Shown in pieces: positions 37,904 to 48,312 of a stretch of DNA of 64,000 bases. The DNA comes from Brachionus manjavacas. Taxonomy: Eukaryota; Rotifera; Eurotatoria; Ploima; Brachionidae. Each line of letters begins with the position of its first letter. Position 1 is the stretch's first letter. The position numbers and the translations under genes are program-made. The DNA is taken from contig JAHQIY010000006.1 in NCBI GenBank assembly GCA_019054805.1, positions 2,914,001-2,978,000 on the forward strand. Reading direction: 5' to 3'. The notes below the pieces were generated by a model that saw nothing but the letters and a program-made list of their open reading frames with translations, was not told where the DNA came from and made no database searches.

Positions 37904-38169
37904 AAAATGGATTTTTTATTATTTCATTCAATTTTTTTTAAACAAATTATGAAAATTAATATTTAAACATTATTTACAAAATAAATTTATTTTCTAGCTT
38001 TTTTTGCTTTTAAGCTGTTGGCTGCCTTGTACCAAGCTTCTTTGAATGTGGATCCTTTTAGAATAAATTTTACAATTATTTGTTTTCTCAAATCAGGAAA
38101 TAATGTTTAAATATTAATTTTCATAATTTGTTTAAAAAAAATTGAATGAAATAATAAAAAATCCATTTT
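37904..38169. repeat. Perfect 72-bp inverted repeat around a 122-bp centre
   Basis: 37904-37975 and 38098-38169 are exact reverse complements by my base-by-base comparison. The 122-bp centre is of more normal composition. On the minus strand it reads FPDLRKQIIVKFILKGS then TFKEAWYKAANSLKAKKARK before a stop, which looks like the end of a coding exon. Possibilities are a short non-autonomous DNA transposon carrying a captured coding end, or a transposase remnant. No clear target-site duplication found. Confidence 0.75.
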
Positions 38170-38317
38170 AATAAGATAAAATAAATAAAAAAAGGATTAA
38201 ATGATGAAAAAAAAATTAAAAACGTGAATTCAAATAGCTATTTTTTTTATTGTTTGTTTTCTGTCAAACAAAAAAAATTTCTGTCTTCAGAATAAATTAA
38301 AAAATTAATTTATAAAT

Positions 38318-38690
38318 GAATTAATTCCAGTTACATAAGATTCATCACCATCACGATCAAGTTGCACTGATATATGGCAACCAGTTACCAGCATCCAATG
38401 CCTTAGACAGCCCAGCTGGTGGCACAAGACGAGGTCAGTTGGCAATCGAACGTCAGCTTGTAAGAAACTATGGGGTTCGGCATTACTTTTTTATCAATCG
38501 AACAGCTAGTTACTGGAACACACTTAATTCGGATACAAGAAGCATCAACAACACGAACTTATTCAAAAACCGAAAACAAAACAAAATTTATCATATGTTT
38601 TTTAATTCTTATAATATAAATGTTTATTTTAAGGATATTTTATTAAATTTTGAAATAAAGACTGAAAAAATAATTTCGTTTTAAAATTTT
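38318..38690 (+). mobile_element. LINE 3' fragment (ORF2 C-terminus)
   Basis: Plus-strand frame from about 38327, open to 38684: LHKIHHHHDQVALIYGNQLP, then TRRGQLAIERQLVRNYGVRH and YFFINRTASYWNTLNS. This has the R-x-x-FF-x-N-R ... WN-x-L signature of LINE ORF2 C-termini, with a divergent, Asn/Ile-rich tail. It is in the opposite orientation to the young LINE upstream and from a different family. Its 3' end overlaps the outer edge of the large palindrome. Confidence 0.7.
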
Positions 38691-41339
38691 AAAATTTTAT
38701 AATTAATGTTTAAATTTTTTTTACTTTAGTATCTAAAAGCAATTATTTATTTTAATTATAGTAATTTTCGAAAACTAAATAACTTCAAATAAACTAAGGG
38801 AGATTTTTTTATTTTATTTATTTGTTCTATTTCTCATTCTTTTCAAAAGATGATCAGGATTTTTCTTTTTTAATTATTTTAAAATTCGCTGCTCTAGAAC
38901 TGCGCTAGAACATAGCTGTATACTTTGTTTAGAATCGAAATTTCGTATTGTTTATTACCGATTTGTAAGAGGAATATTATGTCCTTTAATGTCCTTTTAT
39001 GTTGTTTTCTTAGTAATTCTTTCCATTGTTACTCACTAAAATAAAAAAATAAAAACAAACTTGTCTCTTATTTAAGTAAACCCAATTGCCTAAACTATCA
39101 TAAAATAGAAAATCAAAAAGTTGAGAATTTTTCATATTTTTTTTTAAAAAAAGTTAAAAATAATTAAAAATATTCAAAAATATTTATATTCCGCCTAGCT
39201 GACCGTCAAAATGACCGCCAAAAACCGTCCGTGTTTTAGACCGGTTTGTCTTGACCTTTTCCAACACTGGAAAAAACCCATCATCTAGCTATAAAAAACT
39301 AAGTTGGCATGCTGTAATGAGATTTCTCAAGTAAAAGGACTAGTCGTCAGATATCTCTCTTCCTCAAAAATATAGACTTAAAAAAAACAAGTGGTGCAAA
39401 CAGAGACTAAGAAACATTAGTTAAAAATATTTATCAAATTTGAAGAACAAATTTAAATTATTAATTTTTAAAATTATTTTGATATTTAATTCTAGAAATC
39501 AATATGCATTAATCATAGAAGATAAAAAATTAATAAAATCGCAGAATTTATTGAAAAAAAAAGATATTTACTACATTAAATTCAAAAAATATTATTTGAA
39601 TTTTTGCTTTCTAACCCAAAACTTAAAAAAAAATTTATTAAAAAAAAAAACTTCACTTAAGAACTTACGATTTTGAACTAAAGGCAACAATTGAGATAAA
39701 TCTAAATTACCCAAAAGCGATTGAACATCCAAACTAGCCAAGATATCTGGCAAGTTAATGTTGGCCAAAACCAAATTCAACAATTGAGAAAAGTTTCCAG
39801 ATTGGATAGCTTGAATAGCTGATTCAATTACAGACAAATCAATGTTGTATTGTGAAGCCAATGTAACCAAATTATTCAAAAGATCTCTGGATGCATCTCT
39901 TTTACCAAACAAGCTGATTACTGAGATCACAGTTGGTATGTGCTCAATTATTGTTGGAACAGCATCGATAATGGCTTGACCAATACTTGACCAGTCGATT
40001 CTTGGCAATTGAATACCGAAATGGTTCAATATTTTCACAACTAATTCTTTCAGTTGTGGTCTGCTTTGAATAAAAGTCTTAAAAAATAAAATCAAGAGAT
40101 AAATTATGTTTTGAAATTTAATTGACAATTTACGGTAAGACGATCGACCAAGTTTAATCCACTCAATGAGGAAAAGTTTCCGGCAACTAATTCTTGAAGG
40201 TTAACCCCATTTTGTGACAAGAAAGAAAAAATTTCTTGCAAAGACGATGGATTGGCAATTAGTGTATTCTAAATTGTAAAATATTTAACATTTTTACTAA
40301 ACAAAAATGTCTGATTCAATTTACAGCAATGTATTCCAATACAGCTGGTTTTTTTAAAAGATTTGCTGAAGGATTTCTTGGTTGAAATTTCATTTTTTTT
40401 CTCTTTTTTTGTTGTTGATTTGGTTTAGGTGGTTAGAATGTTCTTTAAATAGTTACTTGATCTCCATATGGAAAACATTCACATTTAATAATTTAGGTGT
40501 TACTATCCTTGGAAAACTAAATGTTTTAATTTTAAAAATAACTTTTACTTGGATGTTTGTCGAGTCGGCTGAAGGCTAATTTGACTTGTTACCACGTATA
40601 AAATATGGGTGTTTGAGAAAAGCTTATGTTACAATCAGTTTGATATCGTATGCTAACAAAAAAATTATTGATAAAGTTAAATACTGCGCAAAAAACAATC
40701 GTTTATGATCAATTAAGAGTTTTTTTAGCAAATATTTTGTTTTTAAATTTTTTTTTACTTTTTGTTCTATTGAACTATTTATTAAAAGAGAAAAAAATTT
40801 TTATTGACCAAATAAAACAAAAAGATGTAAATTTATTTTTTTAAACATATTTGCCAATACATTATCCTTGCACTACACCCTTTGCACTACACTACACTAC
40901 ACTAAACCCTTTATGAATCGTTTGGGATGACCAGATGGAATAAGTTTAACTTGAATGTTAGCTCAATGATTTATTAGAAGAGTAAATTCTTGGTCATGGT
41001 GTCAAAAATACGAGGCTCGTAAGACAGTCTTTTTGGGCACTCCACTATGGAGAGATTTAGTCATCCTCTACTATTAGAACTCGGAAAAATTCGGCTCCTG
41101 TTAATTCCTGAGGCGTTTAAGATTGAGGTTTTTTCAATAAGGTCTTACAAATGTGCAAAACAAAAGCCTAAGCGTATCATTTGTATCAACCATCCAGAAC
41201 TTGAAAGTTCGCCTTAATTACCAAACCCAACCCAACTTAGCATTTGCCTATTTTGTTTGCATCAGTATGTGCTCTGAGAACTTTATATTTGGTGAGAGAG
41301 TCACTCCAAGATCTTTTTTAGAATCTAAAAATTTAAGAT
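38640..41339 (+). repeat. Palindrome, left arm (~2.7 kb)
   Basis: Reverse complement of 42530-45185. From about 39028 to 41339 the arms look identical except for homopolymer run lengths. From 38640 to about 39027 they differ by scattered substitutions and small indels, including an 11-bp tandem duplication (TGTCCTTTAA/TGTCCTTTTA) present only on this side. The arm contains a three-exon gene copy, a decayed LINE piece, a GC-rich block (39190-39252) and a short TGCACTACACTACAC-type repeat (about 40868-40905). Confidence 0.93.
39669..40393 (-). CDS. Unrecognised helical-rich protein, left-arm copy (3 exons, 3' end missing)
   Basis: Exons 40325-40393, 40134-40268 and 39669-40077 join in one frame through GT-AG introns of 56 nt; the lengths are 69, 135 and 409 bp. 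Exon 3 ends in phase 1 at a good GTAAGT donor, but no convincing downstream exon exists inside the arm, so the gene is truncated or its end lies elsewhere. The 204-aa product is rich in amphipathic Leu/Ile helices (NLQELVAGNFSSL; DLSVIESAIQAIQSGNFSQL; LDVQSLLGNLDLSQLL) with a repeated G-N-F-S motif. There are no cysteines, no obvious signal peptide and no known domain. A Gly-Lys-Arg sits in SVISLFGKRDASRD. It is identical to the right-arm copy at 43478-44204, which is transcribed divergently. Confidence 0.7.
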
Positions 41340-41440
41340 ATTGATCAATATCCAAACCACCATATCAAGTCTCAGTTCAGAAAACTTATTTTTACCAGAT
41401 TTACCGAATTGCGTTTTTTTTCGATTCTTTTTTAAAAATA
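40880..41440 (-). mobile_element. Decayed LINE fragment, left arm
   Basis: On the minus strand, 41385-41268 contains GGLDIDQYLKFLDSKKDLGV followed by TLSPNIKFSEHI, the reverse transcriptase thumb region of a CR1/jockey-like LINE. Further down are ANAKLGWVW, LLFCTFVRPY and a poor GHPKRF remnant, interrupted by stops. The 41340-41440 part extends past the arm into the spacer, so this side holds more of the LINE than the right arm does. The 3' end stops at the short TACAC-type repeats near 40900. Confidence 0.75.
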
Positions 41441-42529
41441 AATTAAGTACTATTTAATGGCATTAATAACTAAATAATCAATTAAAAATTCATTATTAAT
41501 TATTTCAAGGTGTTTCAAACAAAATTTTTAGCATTAGGAACAAACATTAGAATTTTTAGTTATCACGCTTTATTCATTCACTTGCTACTTGACACAATCA
41601 ATATCGTTCTTCTTTTTTTTCTGAAGCAGGCGTTCGGCTTTCATCTAAAAATTCAAATCTATCTGTTTTTTATAGATTTTAATAAAAATTTATTAACCGA
41701 ATTTAGATGCATTTAAAATTTTTTGTTCAATTTTTAATTCTGTATTTTAATTTTGAATTATAAAATATTTATGATAAAATTAAAAAAAATTTAAATTTGT
41801 TTAAATATTTAAAAAAAAATGTGAACCTCTTAGAAAATTAAAATATTAATTTAATTATACTTTTCAAATTATATTATTAAACTTATATATTCAATTTTTA
41901 TTAATTATATTATTAACATAAACGTAAAAAAAATCTGTAGTTTATTGCTTCTCATGATTTAACAATAACTATTAAAGTTCTCTTTCCACTAATTTGCCGT
42001 AGTTTACTACTTTTTAGAGTTTAACTTGTCGTCTTGTTTTTTTTTTGACCACAGTTAACTTGAGTTGTTGAATGTATCTCAACTAAACCAGAGTTTGTCC
42101 TTGACCTTAAAAGCCCATGTATTCGATTCAAATTTTAGATTTGGTACTTAATTCAATTTTTCTAGAAAATGGTAGAAGTTTTAAAAGTAAGGGAGTAATT
42201 ACACAATGGAGTTGGGTATTCAATATATCTTGATTCGAAGCCTTCTTTGTATTCCTCCACTAGTCTGACAACCATTGGAATAGAATGACTCAGTCCTGTT
42301 CCAACATATCTCTCACTTAACTCAAAAAGCCGATTTGATACTGTTAGTAATTTAAGTGTATTTAAAGCCTCATGATGCAACTTGTTGGAGGGAGTATCAT
42401 ATTTTAACTTAAGGATAGATCTTACTGCTGTATTCTGAAACACTTGCTCTTTTTTGATGTTCTTTCTGAAAAGGAAAACAAAAGATGAAACGAATAGTCT
42501 AATTTTGATTAGACTAAAGATGTATTTTA
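41340..42529. other. Palindrome spacer (1,190 bp)
   Basis: Unique DNA between the arms. Its left ~100 bp continue the left-arm LINE. About 41450-42100 is A/T-rich with nothing recognised, and 42162-42480 holds a different LINE C-terminus on the minus strand. If the two arm genes are expressed, both start upstream ends face this spacer. Confidence 0.85.
42162..42480 (-). mobile_element. LINE ORF2 C-terminus in palindrome spacer
   Basis: The minus-strand frame reads KNIKKEQVFQNTAVRSILKL, then KYDTPSNKLHHEALNTLKLL and TVSNRLFELSERYVGTGL, followed by SHSIPMVVRLVEEY. This is the post-thumb region typical of many LINE reverse transcriptases (QN-x-A-x-R-x-I-x-K-L; L-x-x-L-x-x-L-x-V-x-x-R). The upstream part of the same open frame (beyond about 42530) runs antisense through the arm LINE and is not part of this element. 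The lineage is apparently different from the arm LINE. Confidence 0.75.
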
Positions 42530-42990
42530 ATCTTAAATTTTTAGATTCTAAAAAAGATCTTGGAGTGACTCTCTCACCAAATATAAAGTTCTCAGAGCAC
42601 ATACTGATGCAAACAAAATAGGCAAATGCTAAGTTGGGTTGGGTTTGGTAATTAAGGCGAACTTTCAAGTTCTGGATGGTTGATACAAATGATACGCTTA
42701 GGCTTTTGTTTTGCACATTTGTAAGACCTTATTGAAAAAACCTCAATCTTAAACGCCTCAGGAATTAACAGGAGCCGAATTTTTCCGAGTTCTAATAGTA
42801 GAGGATGACTAAATCTCTCCATAGTGGAGTGCCCAAAAAGACTGTCTTACGAGCCTCGTATTTTTGACACCATGACCAAGAATTTACTCTTCTAATAAAT
42901 CATTGAGCTAACATTCAAGTTAAACTTATTCCATCTGGTCATCCCAAACGATTCATAAAGGGTTTAGTGTAGTGTAGTGTAGTGCAAAGG
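42530..42990 (+). mobile_element. Decayed LINE fragment, right arm
   Basis: Mirror copy of the left-arm LINE. The plus strand reads LKFLDSKKDLGVTLSPNIKF, then SEHI, followed by an in-frame stop. ANAKLGWVW, FVRPY and GHPKRF pieces follow, and it ends at TAGTG repeats (42966-42990). Confidence 0.75.
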
Positions 42991-43477
42991 GTGTAGTGCA
43001 AGGATAATGTATTGGCAAATATGTTTAAAAAATAAATTTACATCTTTTTGTTTTATTTGGTCAATAAAAATTTTTTTCTCTTTTAATAAATAGTTCAATA
43101 GAACAAAAAGTAAAAAAAAATTTAAAAACAAAATATTTGCTAAAAAAACTCTTAATTGATCATAAACGATTGTTTTTTGCGCAGTATTTAACTTTATCAA
43201 TAATTTTTTTTTGTTAGCATACGATATCAAACTGATTGTAACATAAGCTTTTCTCAAACACCCATATTTTATACGTGGTAACAAGTCAAATTAGCCTTCA
43301 GCCGACTCGACAAACATCCAAGTAAAAGTTATTTTTAAAATTAAAACATTTAGTTTTCCAAGGATAGTAACACCTAAATTATTAAATGTGAATGTTTTCC
43401 ATATGGAGATCAAGTAACTATTTAAAGAACATTCTAACCACCTAAACCAAATCAACAACAAAAAAAAGAGAAAAAAA

Positions 43478-44204
43478 ATGAAATTTCAACCAAGAAATCC
43501 TTCAGCAAATCTTTTAAAAAAACCAGCTGTATTGGAATACATTGCTGTAAATTGAATCAGACATTTTTGTTTAGTAAAAATGTTAAATATTTTACAATTT
43601 AGAATACACTAATTGCCAATCCATCGTCTTTGCAAGAAATTTTTTCTTTCTTGTCACAAAATGGGGTTAACCTTCAAGAATTAGTTGCCGGAAACTTTTC
43701 CTCATTGAGTGGATTAAACTTGGTCGATCGTCTTACCGTAAATTGTCAATTAAATTTCAAAACAAATAATTTATCTCTTGATTTTATTTTTTAAGACTTT
43801 TATTCAAAGCAGACCACAACTGAAAGAATTAGTTGTGAAAATATTGAACCATTTCGGTATTCAATTGCCAAGAATCGACTGGTCAAGTATTGGTCAAGCC
43901 ATTATCGATGCTGTTCCAACAATAATTGAGCACATACCAACTGTGATCTCAGTAATCAGCTTGTTTGGTAAAAGAGATGCATCCAGAGATCTTTTGAATA
44001 ATTTGGTTACATTGGCTTCACAATACAACATTGATTTGTCTGTAATTGAATCAGCTATTCAAGCTATCCAATCTGGAAACTTTTCTCAATTGTTGAATTT
44101 GGTTTTGGCCAACATTAACTTGCCAGATATCTTGGCTAGTTTGGATGTTCAATCGCTTTTGGGTAATTTAGATTTATCTCAATTGTTGCCTTTAGTTCAA
44201 AATC
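43478..44204 (+). CDS. Unrecognised helical-rich protein, right-arm copy (3 exons, 3' end missing)
   Basis: Exons 43478-43546, 43603-43737 and 43796-44204, mirror image of 39669-40393. The predicted residues are identical: MKFQPRNPSANLLKKP at the start, NTLIANPSSLQEIFSF in exon 2, and LNHFGIQLPRIDWSS and SVISLFGKRDASRD in exon 3. Codon use is more balanced than the surrounding DNA and both introns are canonical, so a real coding origin is likely. Whether either copy is expressed, or whether a full-length parent gene lies elsewhere, cannot be told here. The absence of cysteines and a membrane segment argues against a receptor or a disulfide-rich peptide. A secreted precursor is possible if a first exon with a signal peptide is missing. 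Confidence 0.7.
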
Positions 44205-45261
44205 GTAAGTTCTTAAGTGAAGTTTTTTTTTTTAATAAATTTTTTTTTAAGTTTTGGGTTAGAAAGCAAAAATTCAAATAATATTTTTTTGAATTTAATG
44301 TAGTAAATATCTTTTTTTTTCAATAAATTCTGCGATTTTATTAATTTTTTATCTTCTATGATTAATGCATATTGATTTCTAGAATTAAATATCAAAATAA
44401 TTTTAAAAATTAATAATTTAAATTTGTTCTTCAAATTTGATAAATATTTTTAACTAATGTTTCTTAGTCTCTGTTTGCACCACTTGTTTTTTTTAAGTCT
44501 ATATTTTTGAGGAAGAGAGATATCTGACGACTAGTCCTTTTTACTTGAGAAATCTCATTACAGCATGCCAACTTAGTTTTTTATAGCTAGATGATGGGTT
44601 TTTTCCAGTGTTGGAAAAGGTCAAGACAAACCGGTCTAAAACACGGACGGTTTTTGGCGGTCATTTTGACGGTCAGCTAGGCGGAATATAAATATTTTTG
44701 AATATTTTTAATTATTTTTAACTTTTTTTAAAAAAAAATATGAAAAATTCTCAACTTTTTGATTTTCTATTTTATGATAGTTTAGGCAATTGGGTTTACT
44801 TAAATAAGAGACAAGTTTGTTTTTATTTTTTTATTTTAGTGAGTAACATAACAATTGAAGGAATTGCTAAGAAAACAACATAAAAGGACATAATATTCCT
44901 CTTACAAATCGGTAAATAAACAATACGAAATTACGATTCTAAACAAAGTATACAGCTATGTTCTAGCGTAGCTCTAGAGCAGCGAATTTTGAAATTATTA
45001 AATAAGAAAAATCCTGATCATCTTTTGAAAAGAATGAGAAATAGAACAAATAAATAAAATAAAAAAATCTCCCTTAGTTTATTTGAAGTTACTTAGTTTT
45101 CGAAAATTTACTATTGCTTTTAGATACTAAAGTAAAAAAAAATTAAACTAAATTATTTTCGCAGTTTTTATTTCAAAACTTAAAAAAATGAGTTTTGACT
45201 TTTGACATTATTTAATAAAAAATTTAAAGTTTGATATCATTATCTTATTTACAAAAATTTA

Positions 45262-48200
45262 TCAAAATTTGATCTCATCTTCTCCATCCTCGTTTTCTTC
45301 TTCCTCTTCCTCAATATGATCTTCATCTTTAATTTTCTTAATTATAATCGATGTCAATTTATGTTCTTCGTCGGCATCGGAAATGCTCATTCTTACATTT
45401 TGATAAATCGAATTACTAGAATCTTCTATTTTAATCATAGGTTTAGCAGGAAATAGAATATTCCTAACAGCATCATCGTTTGTGGCAAACATAAAGTCCA
45501 AATCAATTTTATTCGGGAGTAAATGTTTTTTAAACGATCTTATAGCCATACCTTGAAAATAAAACCACTTTAAAACATAGAATTGACTTCTTGTCAAAAA
45601 AACTTTGATATTGTTAAATTTTTTAAAATAATTAATAAATTTATCTTAGTAATATTTTTTGAACTCAAATTCGTATTTTCTTTTAATTTTAAAGTAATCG
45701 AAAATTACGTTTGCAATAGGTTAAATGAAGAATGATTCCAATTTCCTTATATTCTTCATGGAGCTAAAAAAGTTTTTCATTCATTTTAATTTAGATTTTT
45801 TCCAAGAGATGTACTTGAATAACAGCATTTACACCTTGAGAGTCAATGTAATTTACACAACTGAAATCTAGTATAATATGTTTTAGTTTTATTTCATCCA
45901 AAATTTCTTTTGCGGTTTTTTGATGCTCCTGATACTTTTTTGATTTGGAATTTGCTTTTTTTAGTTTTTTTTTAATCTCTTCCGGTTTTAAACCACATAG
46001 CTTGTTGATCTTATATTTGAAATTATCAACATTAGCATAATAGATCGATTCTTCGTATCTAATTATTTTAATATTTTCAAGTTCTTGAGCCTGAAATTAA
46101 AATTTAGAAAACAAAAATAAAAAACTACACCATCTTACTTGTTCACAAGCATCAATACACTCATAGACTCTGGTCCCAGGAATGTTGCCCAAAACTGTAG
46201 CTCGCGCTCTTATATTAAAATATTATTCAAAATTTGCTGACATATTTTAAATCAAATGATTTATTTTTGTATTTAAAAGATAAGCATTTATCACAAGCTT
46301 GTTGATAAATTTTACCTTTGAGAACGAATGATTACTAAAAGAAGAGAAAAACCAACACCGATATAAAGACCCACATCTACATCTAAGATCATTACTCCCA
46401 AGAAAGTCATTAGCCATCCTAACTTTTTAAAAAATAGTGTGAAAAAAATTAAAAAATTTGATAGAAAATTTGATTACTGCTTCTATTTTGCTTTTTTTGA
46501 ACAAATTAGGTAAATTTATCACCTCAAGAACCATTGATTTTAGAGCAATAACTATGATAGCTGCCAGACATGCATTTGGCAGGCTTTCGAACAAGGGCCC
46601 TAGAAAAAGAATAACAATCAGGACTAATATGCTGGCAAAAATTCCATAAACCTTTAATAGAATAATAATCTTTAATCAAGTCCATTAAAAAAATAAATCA
46701 CTTGAGTTTTTCCTCCCACGTCTTCTACAATTACACATCTTGATAAGCCAACACATGACGGAAATCCACTAAAAAAAGATGAGGCAATATTTCCAACACC
46801 GTATGAAATCAACTCTTGATTGGGACTAATTTCGTATTTGTGTTTTTTTGCAAATAGCTTTGCCATTGAGACATTGATTGCGAATGACACAATAGCTATT
46901 GCCAATGAGTCTCCAAATAACTGTGGTATCAGTTTAACTGGAGGAGCACTAGGTGCTGGAAAACTATTTTTAATTATTCTGAATAAAATCCTTTACTAAA
47001 AATGGTTCAAATGTTTACCCTTTTTTTAATGCACCGATTATTAAAACATCATGCATTCGATTGAATTCACCAAGATAGGATGAAATTGTTCCAACAACTA
47101 CTACAATAAGTTCAACTGGAATTGGTACTGGTAGTTTTTTTTTGAATTTTTCATTTATAAAAACTTTTACTACATACAAAAATACCATTGAAATTACTGA
47201 AATTATTAATGTAAACATTTTTGTTTCAAGAATATGGCTTCCGATTTCAATCAATTCCTTTGTAATTGAGAATTTTTAGTTTTTAAAATTTTTCAATTAG
47301 AAAAAACCTACTCCAACAAGCACAAACGCTAAATGAACGTCGCCAATTTTGATGCCCAAAAGAGTACTTATTTGACTAACAACAACATGAAAAGCAGCAC
47401 CGCAAGTAAAACCATTGACAATTGAATCGGACAAAAATTTTGTGACAACACCAATGTGAAAAAAAGCAAAAATAACCTGAATGACACCTGAAAATAATGC
47501 CAAACATGAGGCAATAAGAACTCGGGCCTTGTCAGGATCATTTGAGATAAAATCCGAAGAAGTTTGGACCGGCTCAGTTAAATTTGCTGTCGAATTATAA
47601 TCAAGTGGATACAAAACACCTTTGTATTTGTTAATCGATGAAGCTACCATTAAACTCACAATGGCATATGTTCCTATGATAAAGAATTCATTAAATTGAA
47701 AATAATTATAACAGATTTGTTTTTGCCTAAAAAAATTTCAATGTGGCTAAAAGGTGGATCAAGGGTTCATTCAAAAAGTGATTATTAATAAAAAAGAATT
47801 TTTTAAAACCTGTTGATAAATGACGAGAAGTTCCGAGAAGAACGTATAGTATAACATTGATAAATGAGACGTATAGCCCATTAATGGCTGGCAAACCTGC
47901 CATCAATGAATATGCAAGTCCTTTTTGGTAAAAAGAAATTGTTTTTCGAGTTGAATTTTTTAAGTTTGTTACCTTGGGGTATATGAACAATTCCAATAGT
48001 AAGGCCAGCAATCAAGTCTTTGAAAAAATTGTTTTTGAATTCGTACTTTCTAATCCATTTAAAAAATGGGAATCGATCAAAAAAATAAGTTTTCATGCAA
48101 TCTGGTGTTGGATTATAGTATTTTTTAAAATAATTGACCGAACTTTTGAGTACATTATCGCCTTTTACCTTATTGTAGCTAAATGTTTGTTCGAGTTTTT

Positions 48201-48312
48201 TTTCACTGTAAATGTCAAAGTTTGAATTAGATCCGTAGATTTCATCGGTGTCCAAAATGTTGCCTCCATAGATAGGCAATTGACTGGGTGATTTTTTTTT
48301 ATTTAAATTCAT
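45262..48312 (-). CDS. SLC26: SLC26 family anion exchanger / sulfate transporter-like
   Basis: Complete, 11 exons in transcript order: 47973-48312, 47810-47920, 47312-47673, 47019-47257, 46702-46963, 46478-46651, 46316-46422, 46139-46208, 45815-46090, 45709-45763, 45262-45551. They sum to 2286 nt, 761 aa, in one frame, with introns mostly 40-80 nt. The N-terminal cytoplasmic region leads into the family signature IPQGLAYSLMAGLPAINGLY and LLGTSRHLSTG (about residues 111-150). Membrane helices follow, including the GFPAPSAPP loop, FAINVSMAKLFAKKHKYEIS, NQELISYGVGN and GGKTQ. The C-terminal STAS domain (about residues 535-700) has IILDFSCVNYIDSQGVNAVI. The tail is strongly acidic (EEEEEENEDGEDE). 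Family members exchange chloride, bicarbonate, sulfate, oxalate or iodide at the plasma membrane. The substrate cannot be assigned. A minus-strand AATAAA lies about 90 nt past the stop (complement at 45167), inside the edge of the palindrome. Confidence 0.95.

Larger units (their letters stand above)
42530..45185 (-). repeat. Palindrome, right arm (~2.66 kb)
   Basis: Reverse complement of 38640-41339. The inner boundary is sharp (41339/42530). The outer boundary fades: similarity is still visible around GAAATAAA (left about 38655, right about 45164-45171) and is lost near 45185, less than 100 bp from the SLC26 stop codon. Confidence 0.93.

Noticed and set aside
40382-40844. Hydrophobic plus-strand frames in the left arm, mirrored at 42964-43284 on the minus strand
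   Set aside because: A/T-rich composition gives Phe/Leu/Lys-rich random frames. They differ between arms by homopolymer indels and end at different places, which argues against coding constraint.
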